Below are positions 25,190-35,347 of a DNA stretch of 35,634 nucleotides, piece by piece (the first letter of the stretch is position 1; the number at the start of each line of letters is the position of its first letter). This DNA comes from Pseudoalteromonas piscicida. GTDB lineage: Bacteria > Pseudomonadota > Gammaproteobacteria > Enterobacterales > Alteromonadaceae. The DNA lies in contig NZ_NKHF01000006.1 of assembly GCF_002744175.1 (NCBI RefSeq), positions 1-35,634 of the forward strand. The letters are read 5' to 3'. The position numbers and the translations under genes are program-made. Under the pieces are notes generated by a model. It saw only the letters and a program-made list of their open reading frames with translations, did not search any database and was not told the DNA's origin.

Positions 25190-25282
25190 AGACACAAAAA
25201 AACCCTAACATCAAACTGTTAGGGTTTTTCTAAAGCGTGTAGTGCTTAGGAGATGATGTTTATTACATCATGCCGCCCATAC
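25190..25282. repeat. 93-bp direct repeat, distal copy (groEL 3' end duplicate)
   Basis: Identical over 93 bases to 27710-27802, with the same orientation and 2520 bases apart. It contains a copy of the last 20 bases of groEL and its terminator hairpin. It marks the far edge of the cargo region and may be an attachment site. Confidence 0.92.
25198..25229 (-). terminator. Duplicated groEL terminator
   Basis: CCCTAACA and TGTTAGGG pair around TCAAAC, flanked by A- and T-runs, identical to the terminator at groEL. In this position it could end transcription of the three cargo genes. Confidence 0.75.
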
Positions 25283-25468
25283 AGAGATTAAGCCTTTGTT
25301 TATATTGAACTATCAACATGGGAAAAATCTGCGACACCCCACTTTGTACCCCTAGGGTGAAATACAGGGTAAATTTATTTATTTTTCAATTAATTAATAA
25401 CAAAGCACCAAGTTTTATCGTTAATTTAAGTTACTAAAATTCATGAGAGTACTAGGTCAAGCACGGGC

Positions 25469-25500
25469 AACTTCTAAGCAGGCTAAGTCTGCTTAAAGTT
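25469..25500. other. Hairpin downstream of the small cargo gene
   Basis: AAGCAG (25476-25481) and CTGCTT (25489-25494) pair, extended by AACTT/AAGTT with small bulges. No T-run follows on the minus strand. The rest of 25283-25537 is AT-rich and shows no gene. Confidence 0.35.
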
Positions 25501-25537
25501 GTTCCGTAGACTTGGCTTATTAGGTAGATTTTGCTAC

Positions 25538-25747
25538 TTACATTTCATCTACTACATACTTTTTAGCTCTTTTGCCAAACTGAACATAGTATTTTCTACC
25601 ATCGCCATAGACATGTGCTGTTTCACCCTGAACGGTATTAGGTGGTCTATCAACCATTGACCATCTTGTGCAATCCTCTAACTCTAAAACCATAACTCCT
25701 ATTTCATCGGAAAGACTATTAACTATTGCTTTTGAAACTAATCGCAT
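25538..25747 (-). CDS. Small hypothetical protein of the groEL-adjacent cargo
   Basis: A 69-residue protein starting MRLVSKAIVNSL. I do not recognise it. It has no membrane segment or signal peptide; the second half has polar, aromatic turns (HVYGDGRKYYVQF) and a basic GKRAKKYV. AGGATA lies five bases before this ATG, which is why I prefer it to an upstream in-frame start at 25792. It is the last of three same-strand genes between the 93-bp repeats, 95 bases after the 235-residue gene. Confidence 0.6.
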   Translation of the reverse strand: MRLVSKAIVNSLSDEIGVMVLELEDCTRWSMVDRPPNTVQGETAHVYGDGRKYYVQFGKRAKKYVVDEM

Positions 25748-25842
25748 AACTATCCTTTTGACTTTAATGTAGGGTGAGCACCAACTTCGCATCAGCGAAA
25801 AAATTAAAGCGTATCGGAAACTTGATTATGTTATTACACTTG

Positions 25843-26550
25843 TTATTCACTCTTACCTTTCAGTAACTTTATTTCCAGTTGCCTATTAATATCTGACACC
25901 TTACATTTCATCGCAATATCGCTAATGTCACCAATATCTAACATTAGTGGTTCATCACCAGCAACACCAGTATCAAAAGCAAATCTATATTCTTTTTGGT
26001 GCTTAAATTCATTTCGCTTTCTAAAAATGGATTCAATTTCTGAGAAAGAACCATTAAAATTATCTGGGTCGTAATACTCAACTAAACCAGCATTAAGTCC
26101 ATAACCATTGGAAGTGACTGCTGTTTTAACTCGCTCAATAAATTTAGTTACGCTGGTAACTATGACGGCATATTTTCCTAACTTCAGGCAGTCTTTAGGA
26201 ATTGCAATTTGCTCCATAAAGGCTGCGACTGTGTCTTCGGATACCTCATAAAAGTCACCGCTATGGGCGGCATAAATACAAAAAACATTTAGGTGATCAT
26301 GCCAGTTCATCTGAAGCATTACTGGGCCGGCAAGATCAGTAATGATTCTGCCATTTATTTCTAGCTGTATTTGATCTGGCTGATGCCAGCCAACTACACC
26401 TTCATACTTATCACCACGATTGGCGGGTTTGTCTTCTTCATATTTTCTAAAAAAAGAAAGTCTATTTGAAAATAAGATTCCTTGAATAAAATCTTCAGCG
26501 TATTTTTCTTTATCAAAAACTTTCACGAAGAAAAATATAGTTCTACTCAC
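25843..26550 (-). CDS. Hypothetical protein, middle gene of the cargo
   Basis: A 235-residue soluble protein with no signal peptide or transmembrane segment. I do not recognise its family with confidence. The layout looks like a conserved single domain: an early aromatic/basic patch LSFFRKYEEDKPANRGDKYE (about 32-51), a hydrophobic core strand HLNVFCIYAAH, a GKYAVIVTSVTKFIERV segment, then RKRNEFKHQKEYRFAF near residues 182-197, with LDIGDISDI close behind. It starts at GTG with a strong AAGGAGC five bases upstream. Codon usage is AT-rich relative to the flanking core genes, fitting acquired DNA. A phage-defence or toxin role is only guessed from location. Confidence 0.78.
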   Translation of the reverse strand: MSRTIFFFVKVFDKEKYAEDFIQGILFSNRLSFFRKYEEDKPANRGDKYEGVVGWHQPDQIQLEINGRIITDLAGPVMLQMNWHDHLNVFCIYAAHSGDFYEVSEDTVAAFMEQIAIPKDCLKLGKYAVIVTSVTKFIERVKTAVTSNGYGLNAGLVEYYDPDNFNGSFSEIESIFRKRNEFKHQKEYRFAFDTGVAGDEPLMLDIGDISDIAMKCKVSDINRQLEIKLLKGKSE

Positions 26551-26658
26551 CGTAGCTCCTTATGATATATAACGTCACATTAAGATGTGAGCAGCGTAAT
26601 ACCGAAGCCATCTTAACACCTGAAACCAACGCACAGTAAAGATGCCATGCGTTGCGAG

Positions 26659-27354
26659 TCACTCTAAAATCATCTGTGATGATTCAAGTTCGATAAAGTC
26701 GATGAATTTCTGCCCCATTGAAGTGCCTACTGAGTCTAAGTGTGCTTCATGAAACTGTTTAATCCGTACCATTCCATACCTATTTAAATCAGAGATAATC
26801 AAATCGATAATAGGAGCATTTGCTCCAATATCTGTATAGACTTTTCCCCATACATTACGTAAGTCTCCCCAATGGGTATAACTATTAGGATTTGTATTCA
26901 ATTTCTGAATGTAATGTTCGGGAGTTGACAAGAAGTGCAGAATTCGAAAATGAAGTGGTGTCATTTCGTCAATGAACCGAATGAACATTAACTTTAATGT
27001 TTCATCTATATCTTCATTTAATACTGTATTTTTTACTGCATTATTTAGCGCTCTGATTTTTTCTTCTTGGTGAGTTCTGACTGCGATGTTTGAAGCTTGA
27101 AGATATGCAGAAATAAACGCATCATGTTCAGAAAGCTTTTCAGGTGTCAAATTTTCAACTTTTTTACAAACCTCATCAACGGTATTCGCTAATAAGCTCA
27201 ACCATTCTTCTTTGCGCTTATCTATTGGTGCTGAAAAAACCGTTTCAAATAACGTAGCCAAAGCACCACCAGCTATAGGAATAAGACTCAGTGCAGCTTT
27301 TGCTCCCGTATGCCCGTAGTCTTTCCACCCTTTGTTTTGAGGTAATTCTTCCAT
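26659..27354 (-). CDS. Hypothetical protein with N-terminal hydrophobic glycine-rich segment
   Basis: A 231-residue protein, first gene of the cargo. The N-terminal AALSLIPIAGGALATLFETV (about 18-37) is a glycine-rich hydrophobic stretch that could insert in a membrane; PIDKRKEEWLSLLANTVDEV follows and leads into a helical body. The end of the protein (about 180-231) looks like a small winged-helix-like or helical region. I do not recognise a named family; segments of this GA..LSLIPIAGG type occur in proteins from bacterial defence neighbourhoods, which is memory, not a search. The ATG at 27354 has AGGAG nine bases upstream; a GTG at 27360 is too close to it. Confidence 0.75.
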   Translation of the reverse strand: MEELPQNKGWKDYGHTGAKAALSLIPIAGGALATLFETVFSAPIDKRKEEWLSLLANTVDEVCKKVENLTPEKLSEHDAFISAYLQASNIAVRTHQEEKIRALNNAVKNTVLNEDIDETLKLMFIRFIDEMTPLHFRILHFLSTPEHYIQKLNTNPNSYTHWGDLRNVWGKVYTDIGANAPIIDLIISDLNRYGMVRIKQFHEAHLDSVGTSMGQKFIDFIELESSQMILE

Positions 27355-27709
27355 ATTCACTTACTCCTTTATCATAATTGCTAACTCTTCACCAATATGG
27401 AGTGCTTAACTTCCCCAAACGGCTACGCTACGTACTTCTCAGAATTCCGATATATAAATATAGAGTTATAACACCCAAAAATGAAGTGTTTAAAAATGAG
27501 TCATGATGCCCAAGTTCAACAGTATTTGGCAAAGCGTTGAGATAAGTAGTCTAAAAAACTCCGCTGAATCCATAGACCCCTTAACACTAGACATTAAAAG
27601 AAAGTAACGCAAAACTTTGCTGCCCACTTTTCCGCTCTAAAACAACACATGGGCGTTAAATCGATCCCCCACTTCCCCCCCCTAAAATGAAGGCGCTTTA
27701 GCAAATTTC
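27355..27709. other. Gene-free leader of the cargo region
   Basis: No gene is seen in these 355 bases. The AT-rich TATATAAATATAG near 27450-27472 could hold the promoter of the three cargo genes. GGCGTTAAATCGATCCCC near 27653-27670 loosely resembles ends of IS21-type elements, but no transposase is present. Confidence 0.4.
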
Positions 27710-29465
<1,756 letters not shown>

Positions 29466-29479
29466 CTAAAAAGTATTAA

Positions 29480-29767
29480 TTATTCTACGATGCCTAAGAT
29501 ATTATCTTCACGCATGATCAGGTACTCTTGACCTTCGATCTTTTCAGTCTTTTCGATGTAAGAGCCGAACAACACTGTGTCGCCCGCTTTTACTTGTAAT
29601 GCTTTAGTTTCACCATTGTCCAACACGCGGCCGTTGCCTACTGCAACCACTTCACCACGTGAAGACTTTTCAGCCGCAGAACCGGTTAACACAATGCCGC
29701 CAGCTGATTTTGTTTCTTCTTCAAGACGCTTAACGATGACGCGATCATGTAAAGGACGAATGTTCAT
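29480..29767 (-). CDS. groES: Co-chaperonin GroES (10 kDa)
   Basis: Heptameric lid of GroEL, 95 residues. The start [18 protein letters not shown], the mobile GroEL-binding loop [20 protein letters not shown] (residues 17-36) and the end [14 protein letters not shown] are typical. AGGAG precedes the ATG. It heads the groES-groEL operon behind a sigma-32-like promoter. Confidence 0.98.
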   Translation of the reverse strand: MNIRPLHDRVIVKRLEEETKSAGGIVLTGSAAEKSSRGEVVAVGNGRVLDNGETKALQVKAGDTVLFGSYIEKTEKIEGQEYLIMREDNILGIVE

Positions 29768-29877
29768 TTATTTAGTTCTCCTAACAGTTTCTGAACAATG
29801 ACAGAAATAATGCTTTTTTAAGGCGGTGTTTCCACGCTTTTGTTTGTGGTTAACACTCGCAAATTCAACTGCTTTCA

Positions 29878-29907
29878 TTTATGGGGATGAGCAAATTAAA
29901 ACCCAAG
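29878..29907 (-). promoter_or_regulatory. Sigma-32-like heat-shock promoter of groES-groEL
   Basis: On the minus strand CTTGGG (29902-29907) and CCCCATAAA (29878-29886) are separated by 15 bases, close to the consensus CTTGAA-N13-15-CCCCATNT. The inferred leader is about 100 bases. Confidence 0.78.
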
Positions 29908-29925
29908 AGAAAAAACTAAAAAATT

Positions 29926-30438
29926 TTAGTCTTTTCTTTCGTATTCACCTTCAATTGTAGTAGATGACTTTTTATCCGATTGATTTTTAAATGGATCTCT
30001 AATTTCTTCTTGCTGATCCGAGCTGTCACTGTGAGTGTGATTAGCAAACGGCGAATGACCCGAATGCATACCTGTTTGCACTCTTACAGTGGCATGTGCC
30101 AAAAGCGACTGCGCCAGTTTTTTCCTAACGGCAGGCGTTAACAGTAAAAAACCTAATACGTCGGTCATGATCCCAGGAGTCATTAACAACACCCCTGCGA
30201 TTATCACGCACAGACCAGTAAATAAATCTTGAGCAGGCAATTGTCCACGAGACATTTGCTGTTGCACATTAACATAGGCTCCTAAGCCTTGCTGTTTAAC
30301 TAATTTCGCACCTAGAATGGCGGTTGCTATTACAAGGGCAATGGTAGCAAAGCCGCCTATTACCTCGCTGACTTGGATCAGCAACGCAATTTCAATAATC
30401 GGGATGGCAATAAATAAAATAAATAAGAATCTAAACAT
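29926..30438 (-). CDS. fxsA: FxsA family inner-membrane protein
   Basis: A 170-residue membrane protein of the FxsA family; overproduction of the E. coli protein relieves F-plasmid exclusion of phage T7. It begins MFRFLFILFIAIPIIEIALL; hydrophobic segments lie at about 3-20, 25-42 and 70-98 (ITGLCV-type VIIAGVLLMTPGIMTDVLGF). The tail from about residue 110 is hydrophilic and rich in Asp, Lys and Ser. The ATG at 30438 has GGAG seven bases upstream; a longer in-frame extension to 30477 lacks such a site. It lies upstream of groES on the same strand, an order also seen in E. coli. Its role here is unknown. Confidence 0.92.
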   Translation of the reverse strand: MFRFLFILFIAIPIIEIALLIQVSEVIGGFATIALVIATAILGAKLVKQQGLGAYVNVQQQMSRGQLPAQDLFTGLCVIIAGVLLMTPGIMTDVLGFLLLTPAVRKKLAQSLLAHATVRVQTGMHSGHSPFANHTHSDSSDQQEEIRDPFKNQSDKKSSTTIEGEYERKD

Positions 30439-30555
30439 ACTTTCTCCAAATCTACGAAAGATAAATATGGGTGCCAAGGTCTTAATTCAAGCGATACAAG
30501 TTAGACGCTTTAGAAAAGAGATGCTATCCGCTAAGATGCCATTACTAACCCTAAA

Positions 30556-30888
30556 ATGGAAATGGCAATGGGCGTAAGATACAAACTCGTCTTATCTACG
30601 TGCGATTCGATAGCAGAAGCACGTAAAATCGCAACACAACTTGTAGAGCAAAAACTTGCAGCTTGTGTGAACCTAATCCCAACGGTGGAATCTATCTATG
30701 TTTGGGAAGGTCAAGTTGAACAAACACAAGAAACAAAGCTGTTAATCAAGACAAAATCCGAAAAACTTGAGCAAGTGTTGGCTGCTATTCGTAACCTTCA
30801 CAGTTATGATGTTCCAGAAATTCAAGTTGTGGACATCACTGGCGGCAACCTAGCTTATTTCAAATGGATGGACGAGGTATTATTGTAA
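30556..30888 (+). CDS. cutA: Divalent-cation tolerance protein CutA
   Basis: Small trimeric cytosolic protein of the CutA1 family, linked to copper tolerance; its molecular role is still unclear. The 110 residues include STCDSIAEARKIATQLVEQK, LAACVNLIPTVESIYVWEG and the end VVDITGGNLAYFKWMDE, all family hallmarks. Three in-frame ATGs lie at 30556, 30562 and 30568. The third, with GGA seven bases upstream, is as plausible and would give 106 residues. The stop overlaps the dsbD start as TAATG, so the two are translationally coupled, as in many gammaproteobacteria. Divergent from fxsA. Confidence 0.95.
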   Translation: MEMAMGVRYKLVLSTCDSIAEARKIATQLVEQKLAACVNLIPTVESIYVWEGQVEQTQETKLLIKTKSEKLEQVLAAIRNLHSYDVPEIQVVDITGGNLAYFKWMDEVLL

Positions 30889-32798
30889 TGCGACTCTTAG
30901 TAGTTCTTTTTTCATTGCTGATGTGGTTTCCCGCACAAGCAAATAATGCGGTGCTAGACAGCTTGCTAGCGCCCAAGCAACAGACTTTTTTACCGGTAAA
31001 AGAGGCATTCAAGTTTGATTTTGACCAACAAGGGAAAACGTTATTTGTTGGTTGGGATATCGCGGACGGGTATTACTTATATAAGAAGAACCTGCAAATT
31101 ATCGCCAAGCAGGCCAACATCCAAGTGCCGGAGCTTGAACAAGGAGAGATGATTGAAGATGAGTTTTTTGGTCGCACAGAAGTCTATTTTAATAACTTGT
31201 CCGTCATTTCCAAACTAAGCAATATTGAGCAAGGTGCAATCGTTAAAATTCGCTATCAAGGCTGCGCCGAAGCTGGACTTTGTTATCCACCAGAAATTGT
31301 TGAGGTTCCGCTGAGTGTAATTGCTAGCGAAGCCACAACAACTGCGCCAACAAATATCAAAGCAGATACGCAACCTAAACCGGCCTTGGGAACTACAAAG
31401 CCAAGCCGCGAAGACAAAGATTTATCATTTACTGAGCAATTAATGCAGCGCAGCTTGCTTGCGAATATTTTGACGTTCTTTGGTCTAGGTATTGGTCTTG
31501 CCTTTACCCCTTGCGTGTTCCCAATGTTTCCGATTTTGTCGAGCCTGATCGCCGGTCAACAAGGTCTTTCGACTAAAAAGGCGTTCAGTCTGTCTTTTGT
31601 GTATGTGCAAGGTATGGCTGTGACTTATGCTGCACTTGGACTGGTCGTTGCATATTTCGGTGGTCAAATTCAAGCCTATTTGCAACATCCAGCGGTGCTC
31701 ATTAGCTTTAGCATATTATTCGTCGCCCTCGCGCTGTCTATGTTTGGCGTGTACGAAATTCGCCTGCCTAGCGGCATGATGGATAAATTGACTCAGCTTA
31801 GCAATAAACAAAAAGGCGGTAATTACTGGGGCGTGTTTGTGATGGGTGTGCTGTCTGGGCTGATTGCATCCCCTTGTACTACGGCACCGCTATCTGGCGC
31901 ATTATTGTTTGTTGCTCAGAGCGGTGATTATGTTGTTGGGGCAGTTACTCTTTATGCACTGAGCTTGGGAATGGGATTACCGCTATTATTGTTAGGGACC
32001 TCGGGTGGAAAATTACTACCAAAAGCTGGTGGCTGGATGGATCAGGTTAAGACACTATTCGGTTTTGTGATGTTATTCGTACCTCTCATCCTTTTAGAAC
32101 GTATTATAGACTTTGAAATCATAGTATTAATGGCGAGTATCCTAGCTATTGCAACGGCACTTTACTTACACTTTTGGCAAAGCCAGCTTCAAGCAAGTAA
32201 AGGAAAAACCTTACTATGGGCAATGGCGCTTCTACTACTGATACCGGGCCTATTCGGTGTAAAGGAGTACATTATGCCTAAGCAAGAGCCAAGCTTGGAA
32301 ACCCGTTTACAACAAACCCAATTACAAGTGGATAAATTAGGCGCAGAATTAGAGGTGCTAAAACAGCACCCCACTGAAAGCTCAGCCAAATTACCAACCA
32401 AAAACCAGTCAAAAGCCAGCAAAACCCAAAAGTTTAGGTTAATACCAGACTTAGCAGCACTGCGTGAGGAAGTTGCCAAAGCCAATGCAAAAGGCAAAGT
32501 CCCTATTGTTGATTTATACGCTGACTGGTGTGTCGCTTGTAAAGAGTTTGAGAAGTACACTTTTCCTAAACCTGAAGTCCAAGCCCAGTTTAAAGATTAC
32601 GAGCTATTGAAACTCGACTTAACTAAAGCGAATGACAATACGCAAGAGATAATGGAAGCATTTACGGTGTTTGGTTTACCCACTATTTTGATCTTTGATA
32701 GTCAGGGTAATGAGATGCCAGCACACCGTGTTACTGGCTTTTTAGACGCCACCGACTTTGCAGCCCACTTAAAAAAGGCCAAGCAAGACGCAAAGTAA
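30888..32798 (+). CDS. dsbD: Thiol:disulfide interchange protein DsbD
   Basis: Inner-membrane protein that passes electrons from cytosolic thioredoxin to periplasmic DsbC, DsbE/CcmG and others. Its 636 residues comprise a signal peptide (1-17, ending FPAQA), the N-terminal alpha domain with C126 and C132 in GCAEAGLCYPP, an eight-helix beta domain with C209 (FTPCVFPMFP) and C330 (ASPCTTAPLSG), and a C-terminal thioredoxin-like gamma domain with C548-V-A-C551. All six redox cysteines are present. The start at 30888 gives a proper signal peptide and the TAATG overlap with cutA; an upstream in-frame ATG inside cutA is rejected. Terminator-like hairpin follows. Confidence 0.97.
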   Translation: MRLLVVLFSLLMWFPAQANNAVLDSLLAPKQQTFLPVKEAFKFDFDQQGKTLFVGWDIADGYYLYKKNLQIIAKQANIQVPELEQGEMIEDEFFGRTEVYFNNLSVISKLSNIEQGAIVKIRYQGCAEAGLCYPPEIVEVPLSVIASEATTTAPTNIKADTQPKPALGTTKPSREDKDLSFTEQLMQRSLLANILTFFGLGIGLAFTPCVFPMFPILSSLIAGQQGLSTKKAFSLSFVYVQGMAVTYAALGLVVAYFGGQIQAYLQHPAVLISFSILFVALALSMFGVYEIRLPSGMMDKLTQLSNKQKGGNYWGVFVMGVLSGLIASPCTTAPLSGALLFVAQSGDYVVGAVTLYALSLGMGLPLLLLGTSGGKLLPKAGGWMDQVKTLFGFVMLFVPLILLERIIDFEIIVLMASILAIATALYLHFWQSQLQASKGKTLLWAMALLLLIPGLFGVKEYIMPKQEPSLETRLQQTQLQVDKLGAELEVLKQHPTESSAKLPTKNQSKASKTQKFRLIPDLAALREEVAKANAKGKVPIVDLYADWCVACKEFEKYTFPKPEVQAQFKDYELLKLDLTKANDNTQEIMEAFTVFGLPTILIFDSQGNEMPAHRVTGFLDATDFAAHLKKAKQDAK

Positions 32799-32807
32799 TG
32801 ACCACAC

Positions 32808-32825
32808 GGGCAGCATTCGCTGCCC
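32808..32825 (+). terminator. Putative terminator of cutA-dsbD
   Basis: GGGCAGC (32808-32814) and GCTGCCC (32819-32825) form a 7-bp GC-rich stem around ATTC, followed by TTT, 9 bases past the dsbD stop. Confidence 0.75.
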
Positions 32826-32851
32826 TTTCCCCTGCTGATTAGACCAGTATT

Positions 32852-32882
32852 TTGCTGCTATTTACCGCGAACTCTCTATAAT
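32852..32882 (+). promoter_or_regulatory. Candidate promoter of aroQ-accB-accC
   Basis: TATAAT (32877-32882) matches the -10 consensus. TTGCTG (32852-32857) is a possible -35, but the 19-base spacer is long. It lies about 110 bases before the aroQ start. Confidence 0.5.
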
Positions 32883-32992
32883 ACTCCACGAAATGGAGAA
32901 ATATTTGCTATTTGCTGGAATTCGGCTTAAGTTAACAAGCCATACAGTATAAATTTTTGGCTAATGCTTTAGTTAAAGGAAGTTCGCGTAAT

Positions 32993-33454
32993 ATGTCTGC
33001 AAAATTAAAGATTTTATTAGTAAACGGCCCTAATTTGAATATGCTAGGTCGCCGTGAGCCGCATAAGTACGGCACGCAGACCCTCAACGACATTGTTGAA
33101 GCGTTAACTGAGTATGCACAAAGCCAGCAAGTCAGCTTGTCACACATTCAAAGTAATAGTGAAGCGGAACTAATTGAAGCCATTCACGCTCAATATGAGC
33201 AATGCGATGCGATTATCATTAATCCAGCAGCATTTACTCATACGAGTATCGCGCTTCGAGACGCGTTACTGAGTGTAGACATCCCTTTTTACGAAGTACA
33301 CATTACTAATGTGTATGCAAGAGAACCATTTCGCCACAAATCTTATTTTTCTGATGTGGCGGAAGGGGTGATATGTGGATTAGGCGCATTGGGCTATCGT
33401 GCAGCATTAGATGCAGCACTGGCGCAATTGCGAAAACAAAATAACTCAAATTAA
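32993..33454 (+). CDS. aroQ: 3-dehydroquinate dehydratase, type II
   Basis: Dodecameric shikimate-pathway enzyme that dehydrates 3-dehydroquinate to 3-dehydroshikimate. The 153 residues match type [22 protein letters not shown] with the catalytic Tyr26, [32 protein letters not shown], and [20 protein letters not shown] with the catalytic His region. The ATG at 32993 has AAGGAAG upstream; an in-frame start at 32957 is less likely. It precedes accB by 19 bases, the common aroQ-accBC operon of gammaproteobacteria. Confidence 0.97.
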   Translation: MSAKLKILLVNGPNLNMLGRREPHKYGTQTLNDIVEALTEYAQSQQVSLSHIQSNSEAELIEAIHAQYEQCDAIIINPAAFTHTSIALRDALLSVDIPFYEVHITNVYAREPFRHKSYFSDVAEGVICGLGALGYRAALDAALAQLRKQNNSN

Positions 33455-33473
33455 CTAACAGGCGGGTCATTGT

Positions 33474-33935
33474 ATGGATATTCGCAAGATCAAAAAACTT
33501 ATCGAGCTAGTAGAAGAATCAGGTATTGCAGAGCTAGAAATCACTGAAGGTGAAGAATCTGTACGCATTAATCGTCACAGCAATGCTCCTGTTTACGCGC
33601 AACCTCAACACTTTGCAGCACCTGCGGCAGCGCCAGCACCGGCAGCACCTGCCGCGGCTCCGGCTGTTGAAGCAGCGCCAGCTGAAAGCAGCGCTCCTAC
33701 AGGTCACCAAGTAAAATCACCAATGGTTGGTACTTTCTACTCAGCATCTTCTCCTACTGCCGCTTCGTACGTTGAAGTAGGTTCAAAGGTAAATGTTGGT
33801 GATACGCTATGTATCGTTGAAGCAATGAAGATGATGAACCAGATCGAATCAGACAAAGCTGGTGTAGTTAAAGCAATCCTAGTTGAAAACGGTGAGCCAG
33901 TAGAATTCGACCAACCGCTATTCATCATCGAATAA
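33474..33935 (+). CDS. accB: Biotin carboxyl carrier protein of acetyl-CoA carboxylase
   Basis: Carries the carboxybiotin between biotin carboxylase and the carboxyltransferase in the first step of fatty-acid synthesis. It has 153 residues: an N-terminal domain ([20 protein letters not shown]), a Pro/Ala-rich linker (about 45-75), and the biotinyl domain with biotinylated Lys119 in [11 protein letters not shown]. It lies between aroQ and accC, 20 bases before accC, in one operon. Confidence 0.98.
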   Translation: MDIRKIKKLIELVEESGIAELEITEGEESVRINRHSNAPVYAQPQHFAAPAAAPAPAAPAAAPAVEAAPAESSAPTGHQVKSPMVGTFYSASSPTAASYVEVGSKVNVGDTLCIVEAMKMMNQIESDKAGVVKAILVENGEPVEFDQPLFIIE

Positions 33936-33955
33936 TTACGCAGAAGGTCAACGTT

Positions 33956-35302
33956 ATGTTAGATAAAGTAGTCATTGCAAACCGAGGTGAAATTGCACTT
34001 CGCGTATTGCGTGCCTGCAAGGAGCTAGGTATTAAGACGGTTGCTGTACATTCAACAGCCGACCGCGACCTAAAACACGTTCTTCTTGCGGATGAAACCA
34101 TTTGTATCGGTAAACCGGCTGCAAGTGAAAGCTACCTAGATATTCCACGTATTATCGCGGCAGCGGAAGTAACTGATGCAGTTGCAATTCACCCAGGTTA
34201 CGGCTTCCTTTCTGAGAATGCTGACTTTGCTGACCAAGTTGAGCAAAGTGGCTTTATCTTTATCGGTCCAAAGGGCGACACAATTCGCCTAATGGGTGAT
34301 AAAGTTTCTGCTATTGAAGCCATGAGAAAAGCCGGAGTACCTTGTGTGCCAGGGTCTGATGGCCCATTAACAGAAGATAACGATCGCAACATGCAAATAG
34401 CGAAGCGCATTGGTTATCCTGTTATCATTAAAGCTGCCGGTGGCGGTGGTGGCCGTGGTATGCGTGTAGTTCGCAGCGAGAAAGAGCTAATTGACTCTAT
34501 TGCATTAACGCAACAAGAAGCCAAACAGTTCTTCGGCAACGGCATGGTTTACATGGAAAAATTCCTAGAAAACCCACGTCATATCGAAGTACAAGTACTT
34601 GCTGACGGTCAAGGCAATGCCATCCACTTAGGTGAACGTGACTGCTCTATGCAGCGTCGTCACCAAAAGGTGGTAGAAGAAGCGCCTGCACCTGGGATCA
34701 CAGCAGAAATGCGTAAATACATTGGTGATCGCTGTACGCGTGCATGTATCGAGATCGGCTATCGCGGTGCTGGTACGTTTGAATTCTTATATGAAAACGG
34801 TGAGTTCTACTTCATTGAAATGAACACTCGTATTCAGGTTGAGCACCCAGTAACAGAAATGGTCACTGGTGTAGACTTAATCAAAGAGCAGCTTAAAATT
34901 GCAGCTGGCCAACCGCTTTCAATCACACAAGAAGACGTAGTGATCCGCGGCCACGCCATTGAATGCCGTATTAATGCGGAAGACCCTGAGAGCTTTATTC
35001 CTTCACCGGGTAAAATTACTCGCTTCCACCCAGCTGGTGGTCTTGGGATCCGTTGGGACAGCCATATTTACGCGGATTACACAGTACCGCCACATTACGA
35101 CTCAATGATCGGTAAGTTAATCACTTATGGTGAGAATCGTGATGTTGCAATTGCTCGTGCTAAAAACGCACTCAATGAGCTAGTGATTGACGGAATTAAA
35201 ACCAATACTCCGCTTCACAAGAAGATCTTGTCTGACGAGAACTTCCAAAATGGTGGTACTAACATCCACTACCTAGAGAAAAAACTAGGCATGCACCACT
35301 AA
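33956..35302 (+). CDS. accC: Biotin carboxylase of acetyl-CoA carboxylase
   Basis: ATP-grasp enzyme that carboxylates biotin on AccB with bicarbonate and ATP. Its 448 residues are the standard length. [20 protein letters not shown], the glycine-rich ATP loop [40 protein letters not shown] and [20 protein letters not shown] are all present. It is the last gene of aroQ-accB-accC and is followed by a strong terminator. Confidence 0.99.
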   Translation: MLDKVVIANRGEIALRVLRACKELGIKTVAVHSTADRDLKHVLLADETICIGKPAASESYLDIPRIIAAAEVTDAVAIHPGYGFLSENADFADQVEQSGFIFIGPKGDTIRLMGDKVSAIEAMRKAGVPCVPGSDGPLTEDNDRNMQIAKRIGYPVIIKAAGGGGGRGMRVVRSEKELIDSIALTQQEAKQFFGNGMVYMEKFLENPRHIEVQVLADGQGNAIHLGERDCSMQRRHQKVVEEAPAPGITAEMRKYIGDRCTRACIEIGYRGAGTFEFLYENGEFYFIEMNTRIQVEHPVTEMVTGVDLIKEQLKIAAGQPLSITQEDVVIRGHAIECRINAEDPESFIPSPGKITRFHPAGGLGIRWDSHIYADYTVPPHYDSMIGKLITYGENRDVAIARAKNALNELVIDGIKTNTPLHKKILSDENFQNGGTNIHYLEKKLGMHH

Positions 35303-35320
35303 CCTAATTCGTTCTCCAAA

Positions 35321-35347
35321 AAAAGCTGGCTCAGTGCCAGCTTTTTT
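35321..35347 (+). terminator. Rho-independent terminator of aroQ-accB-accC
   Basis: GCTGGC (35325-35330) and GCCAGC (35336-35341) pair around TCAGT, with an A-run before and six Ts after. It lies about 20 bases past the accC stop. Confidence 0.95.

Noticed and set aside
25190..25282. A second, broken groEL gene
   Set aside because: Only 20 coding bases are duplicated, so this is a repeat boundary and not a gene remnant.
27653..27670. GGCGTTAAATCGATCCCC as an IS21-type terminal repeat
   Set aside because: There is only one loose copy, with no partner repeat and no transposase between the repeats.
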